This document shows, piece after piece, positions 1 through 7,822 of a DNA stretch of 64,000 nt (position 1 is the stretch's first letter; every line of letters starts with the position of its first letter). The position numbers and the translations under genes are program-made. Origin of the DNA: Saccharibacillus alkalitolerans. Lineage in GTDB: Bacteria > Bacillota > Bacilli > Paenibacillales > Paenibacillaceae. Under the pieces are notes generated by a model. That model had not been told where the DNA came from, made no database searches, and saw only the letters and a list, made by a program, of their open reading frames with translations. The stretch is taken from the NCBI RefSeq assembly GCF_011090185.1, contig NZ_JAAFGS010000003.1, forward strand, positions 248,001 to 312,000, read 5' to 3'.

Positions 1-1028
1 TTGCTCAGCTTGCGCTGACGGCGCAGCACCGCTTCCGGCGGCGTAACCGCAGGAGCGTCCGGATGCAGCAGCCACGACTTGACGAAATGCGTGTCGGAGA
101 CCTTGAACATCGGAGGCTCCTTCTCGAAATCGATCTTCATGGCATAATTGCTGCGCAGAGCGAACGCGTCGCCGACCGGAGGATGCAGCAGGTCGGGCGG
201 CGTGCCCGGGATGGCGGTCAGCTTCTCTTCGCCGTTGCTGTCGAGCGCAGGCATCGAAGAAAGCAGTCCCCATGTGTACGGGTGGCGCGGATCGTAGAAG
301 ATCTCGGCGGCCGTACCCATTTCGACGATCTGGCCGGCATACATGACGGCTACGCGGTCCGCCATCTTCGCCACGACGCCGAGGTCGTGGGTGATAAAGA
401 TGATGGCCGTACCGATCTTGGCCTGCAGGTCCTTCATCAGCTCGAGGATCTGCGCCTGGATCGTCACGTCGAGCGCCGTCGTCGGTTCGTCCGCGATCAG
501 CAGCTTCGGATTGGCGGCCAGCGCCATGGCGATTACGACACGCTGGCGCATACCGCCGGAGAACTCGTGCGGATACTGGTTAAAGCGCTTTTCCGCGTTC
601 GGGATGCCGACCAGGTTCAGCAGTTCAAGACCGCGAGCGCGCGCATCCGCTCCGGAGATCTTCTCGTGCGTGAACAGTACTTCGGTGATCTGCTTGCCGA
701 CTTTCATCGTCGGGTTCAGCGAGGTCATCGGATCCTGGAAGATCATGCCGATTTCCTTGCCGCGCATTTTTTGCATCTGGTTTTGCGATTTTTTGATCAG
801 GTCCTGGCCTTCGAACAAAATTTGTCCCCGCTTGTATTGTCCCTGCGGTTCCGGTACCAGCTTCATGATCGCCTGGGACGTTACGCTCTTGCCGGAGCCC
901 GATTCGCCCACGATCGCCAGCGTCTCGCCTTTGTCCAGATGGAAGTTAACGCCGCGAATCGCTTGGACTTCGCCGGCGCGCGTTCTGAATGAAATCGCCA
1001 AATCTTTGACCTCGAGAAGTCTCTCCAT
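1..1028 (-). CDS. oppD: Oligopeptide/dipeptide ABC transporter ATP-binding protein (OppD/DppD type), 3' end cut by window edge
   Basis: Cytoplasmic ATPase that would drive a peptide importer. The ATG at 1026-1028 follows GGGAGTGGAG closely. In order one sees Walker A GESGSGKS (residues 41-48), the Q-loop FQDP, the signature FSGGMRQR, Walker B LLIADEPTTALD, the switch His in THDLG and the family tail KVSDTHFVKSWLL. About 342 residues are present; relatives have 330-360, so little is lost beyond base 1. No gene precedes it on its strand, so it opens its transcript here; a partner ATPase and permeases would lie outside the window. OppD versus DppD cannot be decided from sequence; the symbol is the commoner choice. 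Confidence 0.9.
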   Translation of the reverse strand, partial: MERLLEVKDLAISFRTRAGEVQAIRGVNFHLDKGETLAIVGESGSGKSVTSQAIMKLVPEPQGQYKRGQILFEGQDLIKKSQNQMQKMRGKEIGMIFQDPMTSLNPTMKVGKQITEVLFTHEKISGADARARGLELLNLVGIPNAEKRFNQYPHEFSGGMRQRVVIAMALAANPKLLIADEPTTALDVTIQAQILELMKDLQAKIGTAIIFITHDLGVVAKMADRVAVMYAGQIVEMGTAAEIFYDPRHPYTWGLLSSMPALDSNGEEKLTAIPGTPPDLLHPPVGDAFALRSNYAMKIDFEKEPPMFKVSDTHFVKSWLLHPDAPAVTPPEAVLRRQRKLS

Positions 1029-1047
1029 TGTCTCCACTCCCTATAAA

Positions 1048-1069
1048 GCCCGTTCGCTGAAGAACGGGC
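1048..1069 (-). other. Leader hairpin just upstream of the oppD-like start
   Basis: GCCCGTTC and GAACGGGC form an 8-bp perfect stem with a 6-base loop, 19 bases before the oppD-like ATG and inside its inferred 5' leader. On the minus strand it is followed by TTTATAGGG, too few Ts for a strong terminator. It could lower ribosome access or act as a weak attenuator; function is inferred only. Confidence 0.45.
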
Positions 1070-1183
1070 GGTTTTATCGCTTTTCGCATATCGTTCTCGC
1101 GTTTTGTCCGCAGCCGCGCACATCGCGTTTCCGAACGTTTTTGTATGATCATGAGAACATTGTTTTACGAAACCGTATATAAT

Positions 1184-1213
1184 ATTGTAACTGCTTGCCT
1201 ATCTGGCAGTCAA
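1184..1213 (-). promoter_or_regulatory. Sigma-A-type promoter of the oppD-like gene
   Basis: On the minus strand TTGACT (1213-1208) and TACAAT (1189-1184) are separated by 18 bases, five of six matches each to the consensus boxes. Transcription would begin near 1177, giving a leader of about 150 bases that contains the hairpin at 1048-1069. The remainder of the divergent spacer (1029-1427) holds no gene that I can support. Confidence 0.65.
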
Positions 1214-1329
1214 GCGCACATTAGATGTTAGGTGTCTGCTCGGCGCGGACCCGGTCAGCCTGCATTTCCGAACATTCGCTTCAAAAAAACGGCGCGCTTC
1301 TTCTCCGCATCTCTACGCGGAAAGCTTCG

Positions 1330-1357
1330 TTGAAATCGCGAAGCAAACCGGTATGAT
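1330..1357 (+). promoter_or_regulatory. Sigma-A-type promoter of glsA
   Basis: TTGAAA (1330-1335) and TATGAT (1352-1357) with a 16-base spacer, each five of six to consensus, lie 70 bases upstream of the glsA ATG. No operator is evident next to them. Confidence 0.55.
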
Positions 1358-1427
1358 GAAGAGGACGGCGCGCGGCCCGACAGCGTCCGCGAACCCGAAC
1401 CGCCGCATACGAAGGAGGCTGCATGCC

Positions 1428-2375
1428 ATGACCAACAAAGAAGCCCGGCTGGCGGAAGTCCGCCAATTCCTGCCCGAATGGCTGGAGTACAGCCGCAAGG
1501 AAGCCTTTTCCGGAGAAGTGGCTTCCTATATCCCCGAACTGTCCAAAGCTCCGCGGGACGCGCTCGGCATTCATCTGCTCGACCTGAACGGCGACCATGC
1601 CTCGGCGGGAGACTGCGGAATGGCGTTCACGCTGCAGAGCATATCCAAAGTCTTTACCCTGATTCTTGCGCTGATGGACAACGGCGAGGACGCCGTGTTC
1701 GAACGGGTCGGCATGGAGCCGACCGGCGACAACTTCAATTCGATGCTGAAGCTCGAACTTGTGCGTCCGGGCATCCCGTTCAACCCGCTGATCAACGCCG
1801 GAGCGATCACCGTCTCTTCCATGATCCGCGGCGCCACCGCCGAAGAGAAATCGCTGCGCATCCTCGAATTTTTCCGCCGGCTGTCCGGCGGAAGCCCGCT
1901 CGAGATCAACGAAGCGGTCTACCGTTCCGAGCTGCAGACCGGCAACCTCAACCGTTCCATCGCTTATTTCCTCGTGGAAAACGGCGTGCTCGGCGGAGAC
2001 GTCGAAGAGGTGCTGTCCGTCTACTTCCGGCACTGCTCGATCGAAGCCAGCTGCCGCGATCTCGCCCGTATGGCGCTCGTGCTTGCCGGCGACGGCACCG
2101 ACCCGCTGAGCGGGGAATATTTGATTCCGCGCCGCTACGTGCAGATCGCAAAGACGTTCATGATCACGTGCGGCATGTACAACGCCTCGGGCGAATTCGC
2201 CATCAAAGCCGGGCTTCCGGCCAAAAGCGGCGTGTCCGGCGGCATCCTGACCTTCGTGCCCGGCGCGCTCGGAATCGGCGTCGTCGGCCCCGCGCTGAAC
2301 GCCAAAGGCAACAGCAGCGCGGGCGTGCATCTGCTCGAACGATTGTCGCAGCGCATGGACTGGAGCTTGTTCTGA
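1428..2375 (+). CDS. glsA: Glutaminase A
   Basis: Hydrolyses L-glutamine to L-glutamate and ammonia in the cytoplasm. The 315-residue product matches the length of the bacterial glutaminase family, which has a serine beta-lactamase-like fold. The nucleophile and base are seen in the SxxK motif SISK (S71, K74), followed by NPLINAGAI and the later KSGVSGGI stretch, all family hallmarks. The ATG at 1428 is preceded by AAGGAGG at 1412-1418, nine bases away; an in-frame ATG at 1353 lacks such a site. The gene stands alone, with its own promoter and a strong bidirectional terminator shared with the convergent phosphatase gene. Confidence 0.95.
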   Translation: MTNKEARLAEVRQFLPEWLEYSRKEAFSGEVASYIPELSKAPRDALGIHLLDLNGDHASAGDCGMAFTLQSISKVFTLILALMDNGEDAVFERVGMEPTGDNFNSMLKLELVRPGIPFNPLINAGAITVSSMIRGATAEEKSLRILEFFRRLSGGSPLEINEAVYRSELQTGNLNRSIAYFLVENGVLGGDVEEVLSVYFRHCSIEASCRDLARMALVLAGDGTDPLSGEYLIPRRYVQIAKTFMITCGMYNASGEFAIKAGLPAKSGVSGGILTFVPGALGIGVVGPALNAKGNSSAGVHLLERLSQRMDWSLF

Positions 2376-2420
2376 AAAAGGGAAAGGCCGCAGACATGTC
2401 TGCGGCCTTTCCCTTTTTGC
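2376..2420. terminator. Bidirectional terminator between glsA and the histidine phosphatase gene
   Basis: A long near-perfect stem, AAAAAGGGAAAGGCCGCAGA paired with its complement around a tiny loop, has A and T runs at either end, so it can stop transcripts from both convergent genes. Confidence 0.9.
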
Positions 2421-2471
2421 GGCGGCGAATCTCCGGCAGGTTCCGTCAAGCGCAAGCCTGGTTTGTCCGTC

Positions 2472-3119
2472 TTACCGGAACTCCATCCGCCGCGCCCCCG
2501 CGAACTTCCCGCCCTCAAACGAAGCGCAGTAGATGTCCGGCATGGAAAGACGCCGCCAAAAGTCGAATCCGTACCGTTCGTCGAAACCGCCGAGCATCAG
2601 CGTCAGAATATCGCCGTGCGTGCCGACGGCGATCCGCTCGCCGGGATAGCGCCGCAGCAGTTCAAGAAGCACGGCCGACGCCCTTTTCCGCGCTTCCCGG
2701 CCGCTCTCCCCGCCCGGAGGCCGGTAATCGAAGTCCTCGTAGCAGCGCTGCTTCTCCTCCAGGAACCGATCCGCCCCGATGTCCCGCGAGCCGGAGACGA
2801 GCCGCTCCCGCAGATCGTCATGGATCTCGACGGCGATTCCGGCCGAGTCCGCCAGCGGACGGATCGTGTCGATCGCGCGCCGGTAAGGACTCGAGACGAA
2901 CACGCCGACGCCTTCCCCTTCGAGCCGGCGCCGGACGGCTTCGGCGTCTGTCGTTCCTTCCGCGGACAAGCCGCGCTCCAGCTCCATGCCGTGCACGTAA
3001 GCCGAATGGGCGTGGCGGACGAAGTACAGCCGGGTCTCCTCGGACGGGCCCGTCCGAGGAGACTTTTCCTGCAGGAGCGCCGCCGGAACGCAAGGCTCGG
3101 AATGCGGCAGCCCGCTCAT
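2472..3119 (-). CDS. Histidine phosphatase family protein
   Basis: Predicted cytoplasmic phosphatase of the phosphoglycerate mutase/histidine phosphatase superfamily; substrate unknown. The phosphorylated histidine is in FVRHAHS (near residue 37) and the second catalytic His in GTHGD; SSPYRRA is the usual arginine motif. The product has 215 residues. Its ATG (3117-3119) overlaps the stop of the upstream HD gene as ATGA, so the two are translationally coupled. Odd feature: residues 19-29, just before the conserved core, are encoded by a perfect 30-bp palindrome. Relatives usually begin close to the RHA motif, so the first 30 residues look like an added or mistaken N-terminus. Confidence 0.85.
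   Translation of the reverse strand: MSGLPHSEPCVPAALLQEKSPRTGPSEETRLYFVRHAHSAYVHGMELERGLSAEGTTDAEAVRRRLEGEGVGVFVSSPYRRAIDTIRPLADSAGIAVEIHDDLRERLVSGSRDIGADRFLEEKQRCYEDFDYRPPGGESGREARKRASAVLLELLRRYPGERIAVGTHGDILTLMLGGFDERYGFDFWRRLSMPDIYCASFEGGKFAGARRMEFR
3034..3063. repeat. 30-bp perfect palindrome inside the phosphatase coding sequence
   Basis: The half-site GTCTCCTCGGACGGG is followed directly by its exact reverse complement, with no loop. It lies in codons 19-29 of the phosphatase gene. Read on the plus strand it is followed by TTTT and looks like a terminator, but no plus-strand gene ends here. It could form a cruciform or a strong mRNA hairpin near the start of translation. Confidence 0.9.
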
Positions 3120-4156
3120 AAGGCTCCCTCCCAAAACACCCGGTATTCGCCAAGCAGACCGTCCAATTCGCCAAGCTGCGCATAAGACGGCAGATTCGAC
3201 GGCGCGGCGCCGCCCCGAATAAGCGGCAGCGCCAGATACAGCTTGTGCAAGCTGTGGCGGTAGGCCTCTTCCGGAGCCGGCTCCCCGGCGCGGACGACGC
3301 GCAGCTCATGGGGCCGGTACAGAAGCCGGCCGGCCTCTTCGGCGGTCGACGGATGCCGCCGCAGCAGCGCCAGCAGCTCGTCGTCGGCCAAGCCCCCGAG
3401 TTCCGCGGGGGGCAGGCCGCCGGCGTCGATCAGGCGCCGCGTCAAGGCCCGGAGCACGGCGATGGGTCCGACGTTGTCCGGCGAAGCGTGGTAATGCGCT
3501 TCGTGCAGGATCAGCCGCAGCGTCAGCTCGGCGGCGTCCGCGTCCGCTTCGAGATGCGGACCGGACAGCCGGAAGCCGCGCAGCAGCTCCGGCGCGGGCT
3601 TCGGCAGGATGCCGAACGAAGCGGCGCTGCGCACCCACGAATCCAAATGGTCGGCGTGCAGAATCTTCTCGCCGCTGCGCAGCGGGCTCGCGATTCGGCC
3701 TTCGATCAAGTCGAGCACTTCCGCGCGGTCCAGACCGCCGTCTTCCAAAATGCGGCGAATTTCTTCCGCATGCAGCTCCTTCTCCGCCCGGGCATGATGG
3801 TCGAAGCCTTCGATCCCTTCCAGCGCATGGCTGAACGGTCCGTGGCCCGCGTCGTGCAGCAGGGCGGCCGCTCTCAGCTCCGGCCGTTCCGGCGCGAAAT
3901 GCGCGATCAGCGCGAACACCCCGAGCGTGTGCTGGAGCCGCGTCGACGTATGCTGCGTATGCAGCGCGGCCGGTCCCGCATGCCGGACAAAATGCAGCCG
4001 CCGAAGCGTTTCCGTGCGCAGCAGCGCCGTTTCCGTTTCGCTGAGCTCGGTGACCGTTCCCCACAGCGGGTCCCTGAGCGCGCCGGGGCCCGCCATCTGC
4101 CCGTACATTCCGGCTGGCTGTCCGCTCGTCAGGGACGACGTTTCAGAATTGAACAT
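3116..4156 (-). CDS. HD-domain phosphohydrolase (dGTPase/SAMHD1-like)
   Basis: Metal-dependent phosphohydrolase; the substrate is probably a nucleotide, inferred from family. The 346-residue product shows the HD signature in order: RLQHTLGVF with the first His, then LLHDAGHGPFSH, then a later Asp in LHADHLDSW. This LLHDxGHGPFSH form is typical of the SAMHD1/YwfO branch. The ATG is preceded by GGAAGGAGTGGAAG. It is the first gene of a two-gene unit with the histidine phosphatase downstream (4-base ATGA overlap), which suggests that the two act in one pathway, though that pathway cannot be named. Confidence 0.85.
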   Translation of the reverse strand: MFNSETSSLTSGQPAGMYGQMAGPGALRDPLWGTVTELSETETALLRTETLRRLHFVRHAGPAALHTQHTSTRLQHTLGVFALIAHFAPERPELRAAALLHDAGHGPFSHALEGIEGFDHHARAEKELHAEEIRRILEDGGLDRAEVLDLIEGRIASPLRSGEKILHADHLDSWVRSAASFGILPKPAPELLRGFRLSGPHLEADADAAELTLRLILHEAHYHASPDNVGPIAVLRALTRRLIDAGGLPPAELGGLADDELLALLRRHPSTAEEAGRLLYRPHELRVVRAGEPAPEEAYRHSLHKLYLALPLIRGGAAPSNLPSYAQLGELDGLLGEYRVFWEGAL

Positions 4157-4453
4157 CCTTCCACTCCTTCCGTCAATTTTCTTTTTATGCGAAACGACAG
4201 AGGCGATCGGTTTCGCGGGTCTGCTCCGTACGGACAGCGAACGATTCCCCGACGGGTCGGCCGCATGCGCCGCCGCGCGACTGCGCCAGACGAACCTCAG
4301 CTGCCGCGACGTTTCGTTTGACGCTCATTCGCCAAGTATACCCGACCGGCGCACTTCAAGAAAGCTCGACTTCTTTCGATGCCTTCGCATACAATCGGAA
4401 TACGGGCCGCAACGGACACGTTCGCACCCCGACGAAAGGAGCCGCGCCGACGC
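4157..4453. other. Divergent spacer without a gene
   Basis: About 300 bases between the divergent HD hydrolase and TVP38-type genes. It must hold both promoters, but I see no convincing -35/-10 pair, RNA element or repeat. Confidence 0.5.
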
Positions 4454-5095
4454 ATGAAAAAATGGATCACCCTTGCCCTCTACGCCGGCGCTCTGCTGAC
4501 GATTCTGATCTGCCGAGGCGAACTGCAAGCGCTGATGGAGGATGTCTCGCTGCCGGCAGCCGCCGGTTTCGCTCTCGCTTTCCTGTTCGCCTTTTTCCCC
4601 GTCCTGCCCTATAAATTGGTCATCGCTTCGCTGGGATTCCTGTACGGCCCCGCCGCGGGAGCGCTGATCGCCTGGCTGGCGGTCACGGCCGCTTCGCTGC
4701 TGCAGTATACGCTGGTACGCCGCTTTTTCAGAAAGCAGGGACAAGCCGCACTGGCTCGCTTCTCCGGATTGGAGCGGGCGGGAAGGCTTATGGAACGACG
4801 GCCGTTCGCCGTGATCCTCGCCGCCCGCTTGGTGCCGCTGCTGCCGCAGGCGCTCGTCAACTTGTATCCCGCTTTTCTGAACATCCGTCCGGCCGTATAT
4901 ATCGTCGCGTCCGCGCTCGGCAAAATTCCGGCTATGCTCGTTTTCGCTTTCGTCGGACAGAACTTGTTTACCGATCTGCCGAAAACGCTGACCGTGCTCG
5001 CGCTGTACGGCGGATTTCTGATCGTCGTTTATGCCGCATACCGATTCAAATTCCGCTCCCCGGCCGAGGAAGAGGCGGACAGGGATCCTCTCTAG
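4454..5095 (+). CDS. TVP38/TMEM64 (VTT/SNARE-associated) family membrane protein
   Basis: Integral membrane protein of the DedA/VTT superfamily; relatives are implicated in lipid scrambling or membrane homeostasis, but the role here is unknown. The 213 residues contain about five hydrophobic segments. The conserved core is visible: LPYKLVIASLGFLYGP (about 50-65) and the re-entrant motif AARLVPLLPQALVN followed by YPAFLNI. The ATG at 4454 follows GAAAGGAG with a 12-base spacing, slightly long; an upstream in-frame ATG at 4379 would add a charged, non-family extension and has no site. Probably followed by the small gene at 5212 in the same transcript. Confidence 0.88.
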   Translation: MKKWITLALYAGALLTILICRGELQALMEDVSLPAAAGFALAFLFAFFPVLPYKLVIASLGFLYGPAAGALIAWLAVTAASLLQYTLVRRFFRKQGQAALARFSGLERAGRLMERRPFAVILAARLVPLLPQALVNLYPAFLNIRPAVYIVASALGKIPAMLVFAFVGQNLFTDLPKTLTVLALYGGFLIVVYAAYRFKFRSPAEEEADRDPL

Positions 5096-5211
5096 ACCTT
5101 TCCCGCTCCTCCAAGGAGGCGGCCAAGCCCGTTTGCTCATGCGGCCTGCGGGGTAAATGGACAGTATGCAGGCGGAGCGAGAAGCGCCGCCGGAAGAAAG
5201 GGTGGGAAACG

Positions 5212-5547
5212 ATGGATAAGCAAATCCAAGCGCTGACCGAGTGGCTGAACGGCAAAGCCGGGCAAACGCTGAAAATCGAAAAAAAGGAAAACGAAGATAC
5301 CGACGTCGTGCATTTCGAGCTGGAGGAGATCGGGGAACGCCCGCAGGACAATCCGGTAGACGATTACTTGGAACGGGCGCTGCTGCTGCGCGGAGCCGGC
5401 AGCATTCTCAACGCCGACGGCGAAAAAGTTCCGGTCCCCGGCGACAGCTACGAGATCGTGCTGAACGATCTTGAAATCGGCAGTCGGAGCGAAGATCGTC
5501 TCGAGCTGAAAAACGACCGGGCGGCCTACATTCTCACCGTCGCCTGA
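5212..5547 (+). CDS. Conserved-looking hypothetical protein, 111 residues
   Basis: Function not recognised. A small acidic soluble protein without signal peptide or membrane segment. It starts with a helical stretch and has KIEKKENEDTDVVHFELEEI and a beta-rich second half (RGAGSILNADG). An AGAAAGGGTGGGAAACG sequence precedes the ATG. It lies 116 bases after the TVP38-type gene on the same strand and before a strong terminator, so co-transcription is likely but does not indicate a role. Confidence 0.7.
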   Translation: MDKQIQALTEWLNGKAGQTLKIEKKENEDTDVVHFELEEIGERPQDNPVDDYLERALLLRGAGSILNADGEKVPVPGDSYEIVLNDLEIGSRSEDRLELKNDRAAYILTVA

Positions 5548-5607
5548 TTTGTACGCCGTATGTCCGGCTGCCGACTCGGCAGCGATCCGGTTCGGCGGAA
5601 GCGCGGC

Positions 5608-5644
5608 AAAAAGGAGGCCCGTCATCGGACGAGGCCTCCTTTTT
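5608..5644. terminator. Bidirectional terminator
   Basis: AAAAAGGAGGCC pairs with GGCCTCCTTTTT around a 13-base loop. It separates the plus-strand hypothetical gene from the convergent DinB-DUF2785 gene and can serve both. Confidence 0.9.
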
Positions 5645-5708
5645 CGCGGGAGTCGTCCCGAAAGCGCGATTCGAAGCCGCCCCGCCCTCCCGCAATGACA
5701 GGGCAGGG

Positions 5709-7106
5709 TTATCCCATCAGCAGACGCGAAGCCCGAATCCGGATCGATTCCGCGCGCCCGGCCTGGGAACGATGCTCCAGCAGCCGGACGTGGAGCCGCT
5801 GGAGAAACAGCCGGGCATTGACGCGTCCTTCTCCGGCGAACGGCTTCGCTTCGGGACCCGGAGCTTCCCCGAACCGCTCCAGCCAATCGGCAAAGTCCTG
5901 CTCTTCGACATTTCCGCAGGTCAAGACCGTTTCCGCCGCCGCGGCCAAGCGATCGTCTTCGTCATGCACGAATACCCGGTCCGCCGTCAGCAGCCTGCGG
6001 CGGACCGCTTCCAGCATTTCGAGCCGTTCGGACGGACCCGCCAGCTTCGATCTTCCCAGATCTTCCAGCGCGTCCGCCGCATGCGCCGCGGCGTGCGCCC
6101 ATCCCCGCCCGCCTTGCGACTCATAGCCGCGAAGATCCCTCTCTTCGTCCAGCGCGCGCAGGACGGTTCGGAACATGATCCTCCATTCTTTTTCCGTCAA
6201 AAAAGCTTGCTCCCGATCCGCGGACAGGATGAGCGGCAGAAGCAGCATCGAAAAAGAACGCACGAACACCGTATCCGTTCCGTTTTCGCCGATTCCGTAC
6301 CCTACATGCCGCTCGTCCAGCGCGGTATTCATCAAGCTCCGCAGCTGTTCCGCTTTGAACACCCCCGCTCCGATCCAATCCGAAAACGAACCGTAAATCA
6401 GCTCGTCCCTCAGCTCCGGATCGGGATCGCCGATATGCTCCAGCATCGCGGCAGCCAATTCGCCGAGCCGTTCCGGCTCCGGAAGCCGGCCCGAACGGCG
6501 AATTTCCCGCAGCGCCGCCTGCAGATTGTCCCGTTCTGCCGCGTCTGCCCGGACAGGCATGCCGGCGATCCCGGCTTCTTTCGCCGCCTTTTTCAGCGCG
6601 GCAATCTGGGCGTAGTGATGCCGGCAATGGTCGCCGACGTGCCAGATTCCCCAGCGGACGGTCGCGGAAGCTCCCTTCTCGTAAGGAACCTGCCGCTGCA
6701 GATCTTCGTCGCTCAAGCCCAGACAGACCCGGTGCAGCCGCTCATGCACGGCGCGGCACTCGCCAAGCAGCTCGGCGGCGCTCCGGCCCGAGACTGCCGG
6801 CAGCCGGCCGCTTTCGTCGTACATCGGTCCGAATTCGGCCAGCGCCTCCGGCGGATAAGGAAGAGACTGCAGCCGATATACCCAGTACAGCTCCGTTACC
6901 GCAAGATGACGGAGCAGCTGCGCGGCGCTGTTGCTTCCTCCGTCCGGGAGAAAATCGAGCTGCTCCGCGCTCATGCCCCCTGCCAACCGTTCCAAGCGCC
7001 GCAAATTGTATTCGATCATCGCGTACAGCATGCCGACCGCGGGAGTCAGGGCGGAGTCGACCGTAAAATCATAGGCAGAGACTGCTTTTCTTTCATTCGC
7101 ATTCAA
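5709..7106 (-). CDS. DinB-like domain fused to DUF2785
   Basis: 465-residue two-part protein. Residues about 20-175 form a DinB/YfiT-type four-helix bundle with the usual metal-binding histidine layout: H67, then H156 and H160 in the run WHVGDHCRHH. Such domains act as metal-dependent thiol transferases in known relatives. Residues about 205-460 resemble DUF2785 (motif GSFSDWIGAG, then ERHVGYGIGENG), a helical-repeat domain of unknown function. In my knowledge these two are normally separate proteins, so the fusion is notable. The ATG follows AAAGGGGAGC. It stands alone between two terminators. Enzymatic role unknown. Confidence 0.8.
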   Translation of the reverse strand: MNANERKAVSAYDFTVDSALTPAVGMLYAMIEYNLRRLERLAGGMSAEQLDFLPDGGSNSAAQLLRHLAVTELYWVYRLQSLPYPPEALAEFGPMYDESGRLPAVSGRSAAELLGECRAVHERLHRVCLGLSDEDLQRQVPYEKGASATVRWGIWHVGDHCRHHYAQIAALKKAAKEAGIAGMPVRADAAERDNLQAALREIRRSGRLPEPERLGELAAAMLEHIGDPDPELRDELIYGSFSDWIGAGVFKAEQLRSLMNTALDERHVGYGIGENGTDTVFVRSFSMLLLPLILSADREQAFLTEKEWRIMFRTVLRALDEERDLRGYESQGGRGWAHAAAHAADALEDLGRSKLAGPSERLEMLEAVRRRLLTADRVFVHDEDDRLAAAAETVLTCGNVEEQDFADWLERFGEAPGPEAKPFAGEGRVNARLFLQRLHVRLLEHRSQAGRAESIRIRASRLLMG

Positions 7107-7225
7107 GTTAATGCTCCCCTTTCTTATTGGACCATTATATCATTTCTCCCGGCATTTCCCGTTTTCCGTTCCGCACCCGCGTTTGAGCCCCTGTTTTCGT
7201 CCCTCTTCCCTTACGCCCGGGCAAA

Positions 7226-7256
7226 TCAAAAAGCCCGCCGTTGCCTCGGCGGGCTT
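7226..7256 (-). terminator. Terminator downstream of abrB
   Basis: On the minus strand AAGCCCGCCG and CGGCGGGCTT form a 10-bp stem with a 6-base loop followed by TTTTTGATTT. It lies 48 bases past the abrB stop. Confidence 0.85.
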
Positions 7257-7304
7257 GCGGCAGGCTCTATGATAACCGCTCGGAAGCGGGAAGATGAAAG
7301 ATAC

Positions 7305-7568
7305 TTACTTAGCTTCGGAGCTTTGGTACATTTCGATCAGTTCTTCGATTGCGGCTTTGCTGACCATTTTGCCTTTGAAGTAAACCAGATCTTCGGCTTC
7401 GCCGGTGAAGATGCAGGTAGGCGCATATTTTCTCAGAATGATGCGCTCGCCGTCAACGAAAATTTCCAGTCCGTCTTTGATGTCGATGCCCATTGTTCTG
7501 CGGAGTTCGATTGGGATAACAACCCGTCCGAGTTCGTCTACGCGTCTTACGATACCTGTTGCTTTCAT
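7305..7568 (-). CDS. abrB: Transition-state regulator AbrB
   Basis: DNA-binding global regulator of the exponential-to-stationary transition. The 87 residues begin with the swapped-hairpin AbrB fold, VDELGRVVIPIELRR, nearly identical to Bacillus AbrB, and continue with a shorter, divergent multimerisation half (APTCIFTGEAEDLVYFKGK). A Bacillus paralogue such as Abh is the main alternative. The gene is monocistronic with its own promoter and terminator. The leader carries Spo0A-box-like sites just downstream of the likely transcription start, the same arrangement used for repression of abrB by Spo0A in Bacillus, which supports the assignment. Confidence 0.92.
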   Translation of the reverse strand: MKATGIVRRVDELGRVVIPIELRRTMGIDIKDGLEIFVDGERIILRKYAPTCIFTGEAEDLVYFKGKMVSKAAIEELIEMYQSSEAK

Positions 7569-7601
7569 TGCTATAATTCCCCATTTCGATTAAAATGTTA
7601 G

Positions 7602-7642
7602 TTGTCGACAAAGGATCGTCGTTATTCGATATTATTCGACAA
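7602..7642 (-). promoter_or_regulatory. Cluster of Spo0A-box-like sites (0A boxes) in the abrB leader
   Basis: On the minus strand TTGTCGAA (7642-7635), TATCGAA (7631-7625) and TTGTCGAC (7611-7604, part of the palindrome TTGTCGACAA) resemble the Spo0A consensus TGTCGAA. They lie about 10-50 bases downstream of the expected start of transcription, where bound Spo0A would block abrB expression. Binding is inferred. Confidence 0.7.
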
Positions 7643-7657
7643 TTTGTGCTTGCTTCC

Positions 7658-7686
7658 ACTCTACTCCTCTTTATATATCTTGTCAA
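7658..7686 (-). promoter_or_regulatory. Sigma-A-type promoter of abrB
   Basis: A perfect TTGACA (7686-7681 on the minus strand), a 17-base spacer and TAGAGT (7663-7658) lie in an AT-rich stretch. Transcription would start near 7651, immediately before the 0A boxes. Confidence 0.75.
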
Positions 7687-7731
7687 TATGGAAATTTATA
7701 CTACGGTTAAAAATTTTGCATATTTTATTGA

Positions 7732-7774
7732 ATGAAAAAGCGAAACGCACGGAATAAGCGTTTCGCTTTTTCAT
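7732..7774 (-). terminator. Terminator of the AraC/binding-protein gene
   Basis: A 17-bp perfect stem (ATGAAAAAGCGAAACGC and its complement) with a 9-base loop, ending in a T-rich tract on the minus strand, lies 49 bases past the stop of the gene at 7823. Confidence 0.9.
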
Positions 7775-7822
7775 TTATGCGCGATTTCGCAGAAACCCGC
7801 GCCGCGGCGCATCCATTTTCTA

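Noticed and set aside
3034-3063. Plus-strand rho-independent terminator (palindrome followed by TTTT)
   Set aside because: No plus-strand gene reaches this point; glsA already ends at a terminator at 2376. Reported instead as a palindrome.
5772-7601. A 600-codon plus-strand open frame antisense to the DinB-DUF2785 and abrB genes
   Set aside because: It runs through a terminator and the abrB gene on the other strand and shows no domain.
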